In this document: positions 23,241 through 30,746 of the stretch, one piece after another
How the letters are laid out: each line of letters opens with the position of its first letter
How positions within the stretch are numbered: the first letter of the stretch is position 1
NCBI GenBank assembly: GCA_021203045.1
Contig: JAJQBY010000024.1
Coordinates: 1-34,512 of the forward strand
Length of the DNA stretch: 34,512 nt
Reading direction: 5' to 3'
Origin: Oscillospiraceae bacterium
GTDB lineage: Bacteria; Bacillota; Clostridia; Oscillospirales; Oscillospiraceae
Notes under the pieces: model-generated
What the model was told of the DNA's origin: nothing
The model's database searches: none
Seen by the model: the letters and a program-made list of their open reading frames with translations, nothing else
Position numbers and translations under genes: made by a program

Positions 23241-23915
23241 TTAGGCGTTCAGGAAGTCCTCATAGGACAGGACCAGACCCATCTCCACCAGCATGGCGAT
23301 GGTCTCGTCGTTCTCATCCACGGCGGCCTCCAGACCGGCGTTGGTGGTCTCCTTCATGTCGTCGGGAGCCATGGAGTCAGCGGCGAAGGCGTCCTTCACA
23401 TACTGAAGATAGCCGTCGAAGTCCTTGGAATAGCTGGCGTCCGGCTCTACCAGGGTGGTTCCGCCGCCCTCGCCGGAGGCTTCCCCGCTGGAGGACTCGC
23501 CGGAGGCCTGCTGATCGGCCTCACTGACCATGCCCTCGGTGTCCGCCTCAGGCTTGCCGGCGGCTACCCAGTCGGCGTAGGTCAGCATGCCCACGTTTTC
23601 ATACAAGACGGTGAGCTGAGAAACGGCCTCGATCTCCTCGATGGTGGCGCAGGCGTTCACGGCCTCGGCCACAGCGGCGGCCTCGTCCTCATCCGGGGCG
23701 CCGGCGGCGGCATAGGCGTTCACATATGCCTTGTAGCTGTCGATATCGTCGCCTTCGGCAGCGGGTTCGGCTTCCGCTTCCGCCTCAGCAGCGGGCTCGG
23801 CCTCTACGGCCTCGGTTTCAGGTTCGGCCTCAGTGGCGGTATCGTCGGAGCTGCCGCAGGCGGCCAGAGCGAATACCATCACCAGAGCAAGAAGCAGTGC
23901 AAGTGTCTTTTTCAT
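23241..23915 (-). CDS. Acidic secreted lipoprotein of unknown function
   Basis: A 224-residue lipoprotein: signal peptide MKKTLALLLALVMVFALAAC with lipobox LAAC, cysteine 20 being the lipid-anchored residue. A stretch of Glu/Ala/Pro-rich repeats (ATEAEPETEAVEAEPAAEAEAEAE) forms a flexible tether. Two similar small helical regions follow: DIDSYKAYVNAYAAAGAP to YADWVAAGKP, and DGYLQYVKDAFAADSMAPDDM to LVLSYEDFLNA. They are joined by a SSGEASGEGGG linker like that of the secreted protein at 8984-10477. ATG 23915 follows AGGAGG, with a TTGACC-18-TATAAT promoter upstream. No transport or catalytic motif was recognised. Confidence 0.82.
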   Translation of the reverse strand: MKKTLALLLALVMVFALAACGSSDDTATEAEPETEAVEAEPAAEAEAEAEPAAEGDDIDSYKAYVNAYAAAGAPDEDEAAAVAEAVNACATIEEIEAVSQLTVLYENVGMLTYADWVAAGKPEADTEGMVSEADQQASGESSSGEASGEGGGTTLVEPDASYSKDFDGYLQYVKDAFAADSMAPDDMKETTNAGLEAAVDENDETIAMLVEMGLVLSYEDFLNA

Positions 23916-23944
23916 TTTGGTTTCCTCCTATAAATGATGAGGCC

Positions 23945-23974
23945 ATTATAAAACGGTCATGTTAAATTGGTCAA
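23945..23974 (-). promoter_or_regulatory. Sigma-A promoter of the acidic lipoprotein gene
   Basis: On the minus strand: TTGACC (23969-23974), an 18-base spacer and a perfect TATAAT (23945-23950), about 30 bases upstream of the ATG. Confidence 0.75.
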
Positions 23975-24013
23975 CAATCATTACATATTTTTAATATAAC
24001 GATCCGGCCGGCC

Positions 24014-24042
24014 GTGACAATGGCCGCCGTCTGTGCTATACT
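24014..24042 (+). promoter_or_regulatory. Promoter of the EamA transporter gene
   Basis: GTGACA (24014-24019), a 17-base spacer and TATACT (24037-24042). Transcription would start about 32 bases before the TTG start codon at 24081, which argues against translation from upstream codons. Confidence 0.6.
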
Positions 24043-24080
24043 GTGCAGTAAGTGCAAGCTATAAAGACGAGGTGTTTGCT

Positions 24081-25043
24081 TTGAAAAAGAGCTCTTTGCG
24101 CAATTCCGCCCTGCTGATGCTGACGGCCATCATTTGGGGCGTTGCTTTCGTGGCGCAGAAGGACGGCATGGAATATGTGGAGCCGTTTACCTATAACGGC
24201 CTGCGAAGCCTTCTGGGCGGCGTGGTGCTGCTGGCGGTCATCCCGCTGCTGGATAAGCTCCGCTCCCGTCATGGCCCGATGGAGAAGGGCTCCCGCCGGA
24301 ATATCATCCTGGGCGGCGTGCTGTGCGGCGTGGCGCTGTTCGTGGCTTCCAATTTGCAGCAGTTCGGCATCGCCCTTCAGGATGCGGATACCAACGTGGG
24401 CAAGGCCGGCTTCATCACCGCCTGCTACTGCGCCATCGTGCCAGTGCTGGGACTGTTTATCAAAAAGAAATCCCCGGCGCTGGTGTGGCTGGGGGTGGTG
24501 GTGGCCGTGGTGGGCTTTTTCTTCCTGTGCCTGATGGACGGGCTGATGGCCGGTCAGGGCCTGGGCCTGGGAAAGAGCGATCTGCTGCTGCTGCTGTGCG
24601 CCGTGGCCTTTTCTGTGCATATCCTGCTGATCGACCATTTCTCCCCCCTGGCGGACGGCGTGCGGATAAGCTGCATCCAGTTTCTGGTGTGCGGGGGGCT
24701 GTGCCTGCCCCTGATGTTCATTTTTGAGACCCCTTCCTGGGAGAACATCCGTGCCTGCTGGCTGCCTATCACCTATGCCGGCGTCATGTCCTGCGGCGTG
24801 GCGTATACGCTCCAGATCGTGGGCCAGCGGGGGGTGCATCCGGCGGTGGCCTCTCTCATATTGAGCCTGGAGAGCGTCTTTTCCGTCCTGGCCGGTTATG
24901 TGCTCATGCCCGGGTCTACTCTCTCCCATTGGGAGCTGTTCGGCTGCGTCCTGGTCATGGCCGCTGTGGTCATGGTCCAGCTGGCCCCTCCGTCGGACCC
25001 CGCGCCGGGGGAGAGGGAACCGGCCGATAGCTCAGCGACCTGA
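24081..25043 (+). CDS. EamA/DMT family transporter
   Basis: About 320 residues, an inner-membrane drug/metabolite transporter with ten predicted helices in two EamA repeats. The first repeat begins SALLMLTAIIWGVAFVAQKDG and the second near LLLLLCAVAFSVHILLIDHFS. The LILSLESVFSVLAGYVLMPG segment late in the protein is characteristic of the family. The TTG start at 24081 is chosen because GAGGTG (24069-24074) precedes it at correct distance and the promoter lies just upstream; longer in-frame extensions would begin at or before the transcription start. The substrate is unknown (family members export amino acids, nucleosides and other metabolites). Confidence 0.88.
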   Translation: MKKSSLRNSALLMLTAIIWGVAFVAQKDGMEYVEPFTYNGLRSLLGGVVLLAVIPLLDKLRSRHGPMEKGSRRNIILGGVLCGVALFVASNLQQFGIALQDADTNVGKAGFITACYCAIVPVLGLFIKKKSPALVWLGVVVAVVGFFFLCLMDGLMAGQGLGLGKSDLLLLLCAVAFSVHILLIDHFSPLADGVRISCIQFLVCGGLCLPLMFIFETPSWENIRACWLPITYAGVMSCGVAYTLQIVGQRGVHPAVASLILSLESVFSVLAGYVLMPGSTLSHWELFGCVLVMAAVVMVQLAPPSDPAPGEREPADSSAT

Positions 25044-25071
25044 TTGCGAGCTGAAAAATCATATATATCAG

Positions 25072-25109
25072 TCCAGCGCTTCGGGAGACCGGGGTGCTGG
25101 ATTTATTTC
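25072..25109 (+). terminator. Rho-independent terminator after the EamA transporter gene
   Basis: A hairpin with outer arms TCCAGC/GCTGGA (25072-25077, 25096-25101), an inner CTTCGG/CCGGGG helix with G-U pairs, and a GAGA loop, followed by TTTATTTC. Confidence 0.75.
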
Positions 25110-25189
25110 ATTATATTTACAAAGATTAACAATTTGTTTATAAAGTTTCCCGTTTTGGTCACGAACTTGTCACAAACGGACAAAGGAAT

Positions 25190-25198
25190 TGGTATAGA
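25190..25198 (+). promoter_or_regulatory. Possible extended -10 promoter of the Gld-like ABC operon
   Basis: TGGTATAGA: an extended -10 (TG-n-TATAGA, TATAGA at 25193-25198) about 36 bases before the TTG start. The -35 region is poor. The 25110-25189 stretch is A+T-rich with no gene. Confidence 0.4.
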
Positions 25199-25234
25199 AT
25201 GAGGCTACTATGTGAAAGCAAGGAGGTCTTTGCG

Positions 25235-26344
25235 TTGATAGAGGTAAGTCACCTTACCAAACGCTATGGTAGCCATCTGGCCGTGGACGATCTGAATTTC
25301 ACCGTGGAAAACGGTGTGGTCTACGGCTTCCTGGGGCCGAACGGCGCGGGTAAGAGCACCACCATGAACATCCTGACGGGCTGCCTGGCCGCCACCAGCG
25401 GAACGGTAACCATCGATGGATATGACATTTTTGACGAGCCGGCGGAGGCCAAGCGCCGCATCGGCTATCTGCCGGAGCTGCCGCCCCTGTATACGGGCAT
25501 GACGGTCCGGGAGTATCTGACCTTCGTGGCCAGAGCCAAGAGCGTTCCTGCCAAGGAGCAGGAGGGGCAGCTGGCCCATGTGATGGAGGTCACCGGCACG
25601 GCGGAGGTAGCCGACCGGCTCATCAAGAACCTGTCCAAGGGCTTCCGGCAGCGTGTCGGCATTGCTCAGGCCATTCTGGGCGACCCGGCGGTGGTCATCC
25701 TGGATGAGCCCACCGTGGGCCTGGACCCTATCCAGATCATTGAGATCCGGGATCTGATTCACGACCTGGGCAAGGAGCATACAGTCATCCTCTCCAGTCA
25801 TATTCTGAGCGAGGTGCAGGCGGTGTGCGACCAGATCCTTATCATCAACCGGGGCCGTCTGGTGGCCTGCGGCGAGCCTCAGAGCCTGGAGGAGCAGTTC
25901 GCCGGAGAGGCCACCTATAAGATCACCGCGAAGGCCGCCGCTTCGGATGCGGAGCGGGCGCTGAAAAACGTGGAGGGCGTGCAGAAGATAGAGGCCCGGG
26001 ACGGAGAGGACGGCCGGTGCGATCTGACCGTTACCGTATCCGACCTGAGCTCGGAAATGAACGAGCGGCTCTCCTTTGCCATGTCCGACCGGCGCATCCC
26101 GGTGCTGCGGCTGGAGCGGGAGCAGGCGAGCCTTGAGGACGTGTTCCTGACCCTGACCGCCCAGGCGGAGGCCGATCGCGAGGCCCAGGAGAAAAAGGGC
26201 GGCAAGGGCAAACGCTCCTGGTTCAAAAGCGGCGCAGCTGCCGGAAAAACCGCGGAAAAAACCGATACGCCGGCCCAGGCGGCGGCAGCCGCTCCCACAG
26301 AGAGCCCTGCGGCGGGCGAGGATGACAAGGAGGCGGACGCATGA
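25235..26344 (+). CDS. ABC transporter ATP-binding protein (GldA-like)
   Basis: A 369-residue ABC ATPase. TTG 25235 follows AAGGAGG (25220-25226). Walker A is GPNGAGKST (about residues 37-45), the Q-loop region is YLPELPPLY, the signature LSKGFRQRVGIAQ is a variant of LSGGQ, Walker B is VVILDEPTVGLDP, and the switch His is in LSSHILSE. After about residue 310 there is a long charged, Ala/Lys-rich tail (KKGGKGKRSWFKSG and beyond) not needed for ATP hydrolysis. It overlaps the permease gene by four bases. With the next three genes it forms a Gld-type ABC system, whose Bacteroidetes relatives are linked to gliding; the role in Clostridia is not established. Confidence 0.93.
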   Translation: MIEVSHLTKRYGSHLAVDDLNFTVENGVVYGFLGPNGAGKSTTMNILTGCLAATSGTVTIDGYDIFDEPAEAKRRIGYLPELPPLYTGMTVREYLTFVARAKSVPAKEQEGQLAHVMEVTGTAEVADRLIKNLSKGFRQRVGIAQAILGDPAVVILDEPTVGLDPIQIIEIRDLIHDLGKEHTVILSSHILSEVQAVCDQILIINRGRLVACGEPQSLEEQFAGEATYKITAKAAASDAERALKNVEGVQKIEARDGEDGRCDLTVTVSDLSSEMNERLSFAMSDRRIPVLRLEREQASLEDVFLTLTAQAEADREAQEKKGGKGKRSWFKSGAAAGKTAEKTDTPAQAAAAAPTESPAAGEDDKEADA

Positions 26345-27213
26345 GCGCTATCTATGAACGGGAGCTGGACAGCCAGCTCAACGGCCTGACCGGATATATT
26401 TACGGCGCGCTGATGCTGCTGTTCGGCGGCATCTACGTCATGGCCTATAACCTGTCCGGGTATACGCAGTTTTCCTATGTGCTTTACAGCATGGAATTCG
26501 TCATGCTGATCGCCGTGCCTCTGCTGACGATGCGGTCCATTGCGGAGGAGCGGCACCAGCGGACGGATCAGCTGCTCTATTCCCTGCCTATGAGCATGAC
26601 CAAAATTGTCCTGGGCAAGTATTTCGCCTTGGTGACCGTGATGGCCCTGCCGATGATCGTTATGGCGCTGTACCCTGTGGTGATCAATGCCATGACCCTG
26701 TCCGGCTCCATCCCCCTGAAAAGCGCCTATGGGGCGCTGGTGGGCTTTTTCTTCCTGGGGCTGGCCCTGGTAGCCATCGGACTTTTCATCTCCTCCCTGG
26801 TGGAAAACGGAGGCGTGGCGGCGGGCTGCTGCTTTATTGTGCTCCTGCTGCTGTATTTCCTGTCCGCGCTGACGGACTATATGTCCAGCGCCTCCTGGGT
26901 GTCCTTCCTCATCTTCACGGCGCTTGTGGTGCTGCTGGGGGTGCTGCTGTGGCGGCTGACGAAAAACGGGAATTTTGCCCTGATATTCTCCATTGCCCTG
27001 GAGGCGGTGCTGCTCATATGCTTCCTGGTCTGGCAGGACGCCTTTTCCGGCCTGATCATCACGATATTGGAGCAGCTTGCCGTTTTCGACCGGTTTGACA
27101 ATTTTACCTATGATATATTTGATATTACCAGCATCGTATATTATGTGACGGTGGCGGCGGTATTTCTGTTCCTCACCGTGCAGTCTATGGAGCGCAGGAG
27201 GTGGAGCGAATGA
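26341..27213 (+). CDS. ABC transporter permease (GldF-like, ABC-2 type)
   Basis: A 290-residue membrane protein with six predicted helices, partner of the preceding ATPase. The N-terminal AIYERELDSQLNGLTGYIYGALMLLFGGIY and the MRSIAEERHQRTDQLLYSLPMSMTKIVLGKYFA segment are typical of ABC-2 permeases of the gliding/NosY type, in which the ERxxxTxxLLxSLPxS loop couples to the ATPase. It overlaps the ATPase gene and the next gene by four bases each (ATGA), so the operon is tightly coupled. The substrate is unknown. Confidence 0.9.
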   Translation: MSAIYERELDSQLNGLTGYIYGALMLLFGGIYVMAYNLSGYTQFSYVLYSMEFVMLIAVPLLTMRSIAEERHQRTDQLLYSLPMSMTKIVLGKYFALVTVMALPMIVMALYPVVINAMTLSGSIPLKSAYGALVGFFFLGLALVAIGLFISSLVENGGVAAGCCFIVLLLLYFLSALTDYMSSASWVSFLIFTALVVLLGVLLWRLTKNGNFALIFSIALEAVLLICFLVWQDAFSGLIITILEQLAVFDRFDNFTYDIFDITSIVYYVTVAAVFLFLTVQSMERRRWSE

Positions 27214-28799
27214 GCGACCGGAAAAACCCTGAGCGGGAGATCGGCCAGACCCCGGAGTCCGGGGAAGAATGGGTGCAGGAACTCGTTGAGGAGATGGCGT
27301 CGGAGACAGAGGAAAAGAAAACTCCCGAGACCAATGGGAACAAGCAAAAGGGGAAGGGCGCCGGCAAATTCCGGGCAGCCTTCCGGACCAAGGCATGGCG
27401 GGCCGGCTCCTATAGCATCTTTGCTGCCATCGTGGTTATCGCTATCGCCGTGGTGGTGAACCTGGTGGTGAAGGCCCTGCCCAGCTCTGCCACCCAGTTG
27501 GATATGACGGAAAACCAGATCTATTCCATCTCCGACCAGACCAAGCAGATTCTGGGCTCTCTGGAAACGGATGTGGATGTGTACTGGATCGTCCAGTCCG
27601 GCAGCGAGGATACCACCATGGAGCAGGTGCTGGCGAAATATGCGGAATACAGCCATGTGACGGTCACCTCCGTTGACCCGGTAGTGTATCCCAGCTTCGC
27701 CTCCCAGTATACGGACGAGACCATCACCAATAACAGTCTGCTGGTGGTCTGCGGAGACAGGACCATGTATATCCCCTATTCTGATATCTGGACCTATTCT
27801 GACTATTCTACATACTATTACTACTACTATTACTACGGCGAGGAGTATCTGGACGTATTCGCCGGAGAGAGCCAGCTCACCAGCGCCATCGGCTATGTGA
27901 CCAGCGAGGATCTGCCCATTATGTATATCCTGACGGGCCACGGGGAGACCGGCGTATCCGACGATGTGCTGGACGCTATCAACATGGACAACATCCAGAC
28001 CGAGGAGCTGAGCCTCCTGACAATAGATGCCATTCCGGAGGACTGCGCGGTGCTGGCTCTGTTCGGACCGACCAGCGATCTGTCCGAGGACGAGCTTGCT
28101 ATGATCGAGGCATATCTGGACGAAGGCGGTGAAATGATCATCACCACCGAATACACAGAGGAGGACATGACGAACTTCCAGACCCTTCTGTCAGACTGGG
28201 GCCTTGATCTGTCCTACGGCTATGTGCTGGAGAGCAACAGCAGCTATTACTACTACGGCTATATTGACCTGATTCTGCCCACTCTGGGAAGCCACGATAT
28301 CACCACTCCGCTGACGGAGGACGGCTACAGCGTACTGATCCCGGACGCCCAGGCCCTGACAGCTAATGGCCTGAACGACGACCTGACCGTCACGTCCCTG
28401 CTGACCAGCAGCAGCTCCTCCTATCTCAAGGAGTCCCTGTCCGGCCTGACCAGCTATGATCAGACGGACGACGATCTCTCCGGTCCGTTCCTGCTGGGCG
28501 CGGCAGTGGAGAGCGCAAGCTCCGGCGGCAAGATCGTGGTATTTATGTCTACGACCTTTATGGAGTCCTCCTATAGCTCCCTGGTATCCGGGGCCAACGA
28601 GGATTTGTTCCTGAACGCGGTGGATTGGCTGTGCGAGAAGGATTCTTCTATCTCCATTCACACCAAGACTACCACCAGCGACTCCCTGTCCTTCTCGGAC
28701 AGCTCTGCCAGCACGCTGAAGACCCTGCTGGTGGTGATTGTGCCGGTGCTGTTTTTGGCCTCCGGTGTGGTGATATTCATTAGAAGGAGGCGGCGTTGA
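27210..28799 (+). CDS. GldG-family ABC transporter auxiliary protein with polytyrosine run
   Basis: A 529-residue protein of the GldG/ABC_transp_aux family. ATG 27210 follows AGGAGGTGGAGC. The first 60 residues are charged and cytosolic, then a membrane anchor (SYSIFAAIVVIAIAVVVNLVV). The extracytoplasmic domain begins with the family feature LDMTENQIYSISDQTKQILGSLETDVDVYWI and includes YILTGHGETGVSD and ALFGPTSDLSEDELAMIEAYLDEGGEMIIT. A C-terminal helix (TLLVVIVPVLFLASGVVIFI) ends in RRRRR, anchoring it again. Residues 202-209 are eight consecutive tyrosines, with a second YYYYGY cluster later. The role in this ABC system is unknown; such domains are thought to engage substrate or partner at the outer face. 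Confidence 0.88.
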   Translation: MSDRKNPEREIGQTPESGEEWVQELVEEMASETEEKKTPETNGNKQKGKGAGKFRAAFRTKAWRAGSYSIFAAIVVIAIAVVVNLVVKALPSSATQLDMTENQIYSISDQTKQILGSLETDVDVYWIVQSGSEDTTMEQVLAKYAEYSHVTVTSVDPVVYPSFASQYTDETITNNSLLVVCGDRTMYIPYSDIWTYSDYSTYYYYYYYYGEEYLDVFAGESQLTSAIGYVTSEDLPIMYILTGHGETGVSDDVLDAINMDNIQTEELSLLTIDAIPEDCAVLALFGPTSDLSEDELAMIEAYLDEGGEMIITTEYTEEDMTNFQTLLSDWGLDLSYGYVLESNSSYYYYGYIDLILPTLGSHDITTPLTEDGYSVLIPDAQALTANGLNDDLTVTSLLTSSSSSYLKESLSGLTSYDQTDDDLSGPFLLGAAVESASSGGKIVVFMSTTFMESSYSSLVSGANEDLFLNAVDWLCEKDSSISIHTKTTTSDSLSFSDSSASTLKTLLVVIVPVLFLASGVVIFIRRRRR

Positions 28800-30496
28800 T
28801 GAAACGGGGCGCAAAATTGGGCGTGCTGGTGGCGGCTCTGGCCGTACTGGTGGGCGCATGGGCACTGATCAACTATATGACCACCCAGAAGGAGGCCGCT
28901 GACGCGGCTCTGGAGATATCCGATGACAGCATCGATATCGCCGTGGGCGAATATGACGATGTGATATCCCTCTTCTGGACGTACAGCGAGTCAACGGTGA
29001 ACCTCACCTATGACGAGGACGCAGAGGAATGGGTCAACGCCGACGACGAGACCTGCCCCATAGACCAGTCCGCGGTGGAGGCGCTGATTACGGCGGTCTC
29101 GACCACTACGGCCTCCCAGGAGGTGACGGACGTAGAGGACTTCGAGCAGTACGGCCTGGACGAGCCCACCCTGACGGTGGAGGCGTCCACGGCGGATAAT
29201 ACCGTTTCCTACGCCGTGGGCAGCACCAGCCTGACCGGGGAATATTATGTCCGCATCGACGGCGGGACCTCCGTTTATACGGAGTCCGGCCTGCTGGCCG
29301 GGGCCTTCCAGGTGCAGATAGACGATCTGCTCCAGCTGGAGAGCGCGCCGGATGACATCGCATCCGTCCTGAGTCTGACCGTGGAGACGGACGTGACTTC
29401 CTATACCGTTGAATATGTGGAGGACGCCTCGGATATCTATTATACCGACGCCTATACCTGGTTCCTGACCGCCCTGGACGGCGTGGAGCTTACGGCGGCT
29501 GACGAGACGGCGGCCGTGACGGAGGATGAGGAAGCCTCTGATGAGACCGGGGAGGAGGCCGCTGAGACGGCTGAGAACGCGGCTGAGGACGAGACCGCTG
29601 GGACCGACACAGGAGTCGTGCCCTTGGATGAAGATTCGGCAGCGACGCTGTATGAGCTTGTGAGCGGCATTTCCTTCCTGTCCTGCGAGACATGGAACGC
29701 AGAGGACCTGTCTGCTTACGGCCTGGACGACCCTCAGGGCGTCGTTACCCTGACCTATGAGGATTCGGAAGGGGAGACCCAGACCTTTACCCTGGAATTC
29801 GGCGATTATACCAGCGGCTATGTGTATGTCCGCCTGGCGGATTCCAATATGGTGTATCTGGCGGACGGCTCTATCCTGGACGGGCTGATGTATCCGGACT
29901 GGACATCCATGTCCCCCCTGATCCTGGTGCCTCTGGACTGGGACACGGTCACTACCATTCAGGTGACCCTGGACGGCGCTGAGACCTATGAGATTCAGCG
30001 TACCTATACCATCGAGACGGTGGAGGTCGAGGTCGAAGATGACGAGGACGAGGACGAGGAGACAGAGGATTCGGAGGACGCTGAAGAATCCGAGGAATCC
30101 GAAGAAACCGAGACCGAGCTGGTGGAGACCCAGGTGAATATCTATACCATAGGCGACAAGAGCCTGGATGCAGACGATATGGACGACTGGCTGGATGATG
30201 TATACGCCTTGACTGCCGCGAGCCTGGCTGATACGGACGAGGGCCGCTCTGAGGTCATGACCCTGACCTTCCAGCGGGACAGCGACACCTGGCAGCAGGT
30301 GACGGTGACCTTCTGGAAATACAGCAGTTCCCAGTATCTCTGCCAGCTGAACGGAGAAACCTATTATCTCATATCCAGCTCCACGGTGGACGATCTCTAT
30401 GACGGCATCCTGGAGATTCTGAACGCCGAGGAGGAAGAAGAAACCTCTGAGACGGAGACCGATGAGGCGGAGGATACCGCCGCTGAAACGGATTGA
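28799..30496 (+). CDS. DUF4340 membrane-anchored protein with acidic tails
   Basis: A 565-residue protein starting at ATG 28799, eight bases after AGGAGG and overlapping the previous stop. An N-terminal anchor (LGVLVAALAVLVGAWALINYM) is followed by extracytoplasmic DUF4340 repeats. Two related units can be seen: one with DFEQYGLDEPTLTVEAS (near residue 115) and one with DLSAYGLDDPQGVVTL (near residue 305), each followed by a strand pair and a YVRI/YVRL segment. Very acidic stretches rich in Glu, Asp and Thr lie near residues 240-275, 405-440 and at the C-terminus. DUF4340 genes often follow GldG-type genes, and I infer a complex of the four products at the membrane. Function unknown. Confidence 0.85.
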   Translation: MKRGAKLGVLVAALAVLVGAWALINYMTTQKEAADAALEISDDSIDIAVGEYDDVISLFWTYSESTVNLTYDEDAEEWVNADDETCPIDQSAVEALITAVSTTTASQEVTDVEDFEQYGLDEPTLTVEASTADNTVSYAVGSTSLTGEYYVRIDGGTSVYTESGLLAGAFQVQIDDLLQLESAPDDIASVLSLTVETDVTSYTVEYVEDASDIYYTDAYTWFLTALDGVELTAADETAAVTEDEEASDETGEEAAETAENAAEDETAGTDTGVVPLDEDSAATLYELVSGISFLSCETWNAEDLSAYGLDDPQGVVTLTYEDSEGETQTFTLEFGDYTSGYVYVRLADSNMVYLADGSILDGLMYPDWTSMSPLILVPLDWDTVTTIQVTLDGAETYEIQRTYTIETVEVEVEDDEDEDEETEDSEDAEESEESEETETELVETQVNIYTIGDKSLDADDMDDWLDDVYALTAASLADTDEGRSEVMTLTFQRDSDTWQQVTVTFWKYSSSQYLCQLNGETYYLISSSTVDDLYDGILEILNAEEEEETSETETDEAEDTAAETD

Positions 30497-30502
30497 CCCA
30501 TA

Positions 30503-30546
30503 ACGCAAATGACCGCCGCCGGGAATCCGGCGGCGGTCGCTGCGTT
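30503..30546 (+). terminator. Terminator after the Gld-like operon
   Basis: A perfect 12-base GC-rich stem (30511-30522 and 30527-30538; arm GACCGCCGCCGG, loop GAAT), extended by an outer AACGCA/TGCGTT pairing, followed by TTT. It lies between two convergent transcripts and may serve both. Confidence 0.75.
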
Positions 30547-30554
30547 TGAAATTC

Positions 30555-30698
30555 TTATTTCTTTTTCCCCGGCCGGATGAAGGCGACGGAGATCATCTGC
30601 ACCAGAGCGGCGGCGGTCAGGACGATGGCTGTGGCCCGCTGAAAGGGCGTGGCCCTGCCGGAGGCGCTGCTGCGGCTGTGGTCGTTTTCCATGGTCAT
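30555..30698 (-). CDS. Small protein of 47 residues downstream of ricT, possibly membrane-associated
   Basis: A short frame, ATG 30698 to TAA 30555-30557, preceded by AGGAAGGAAG. The product begins MTMENDHSRSSASGRATPFQ and contains a hydrophobic stretch (ATAIVLTAAALVQMISVAFI), then RPGKKK, so it looks like a single-pass membrane protein with a positively charged tail; an internal ATG (30692) is an alternative start. If the frameshift in ricT is corrected, the ricT stop overlaps this ATG as ATGA, the coupling seen throughout the window. That arrangement supports it being a real gene. No family recognised. Confidence 0.55.
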   Translation of the reverse strand: MTMENDHSRSSASGRATPFQRATAIVLTAAALVQMISVAFIRPGKKK

Positions 30699-30746
30699 TC
30701 TTCCTTCCTGGGGGCGCTGCCGCCCTCCTGCGCCTTCGGACGGGGC

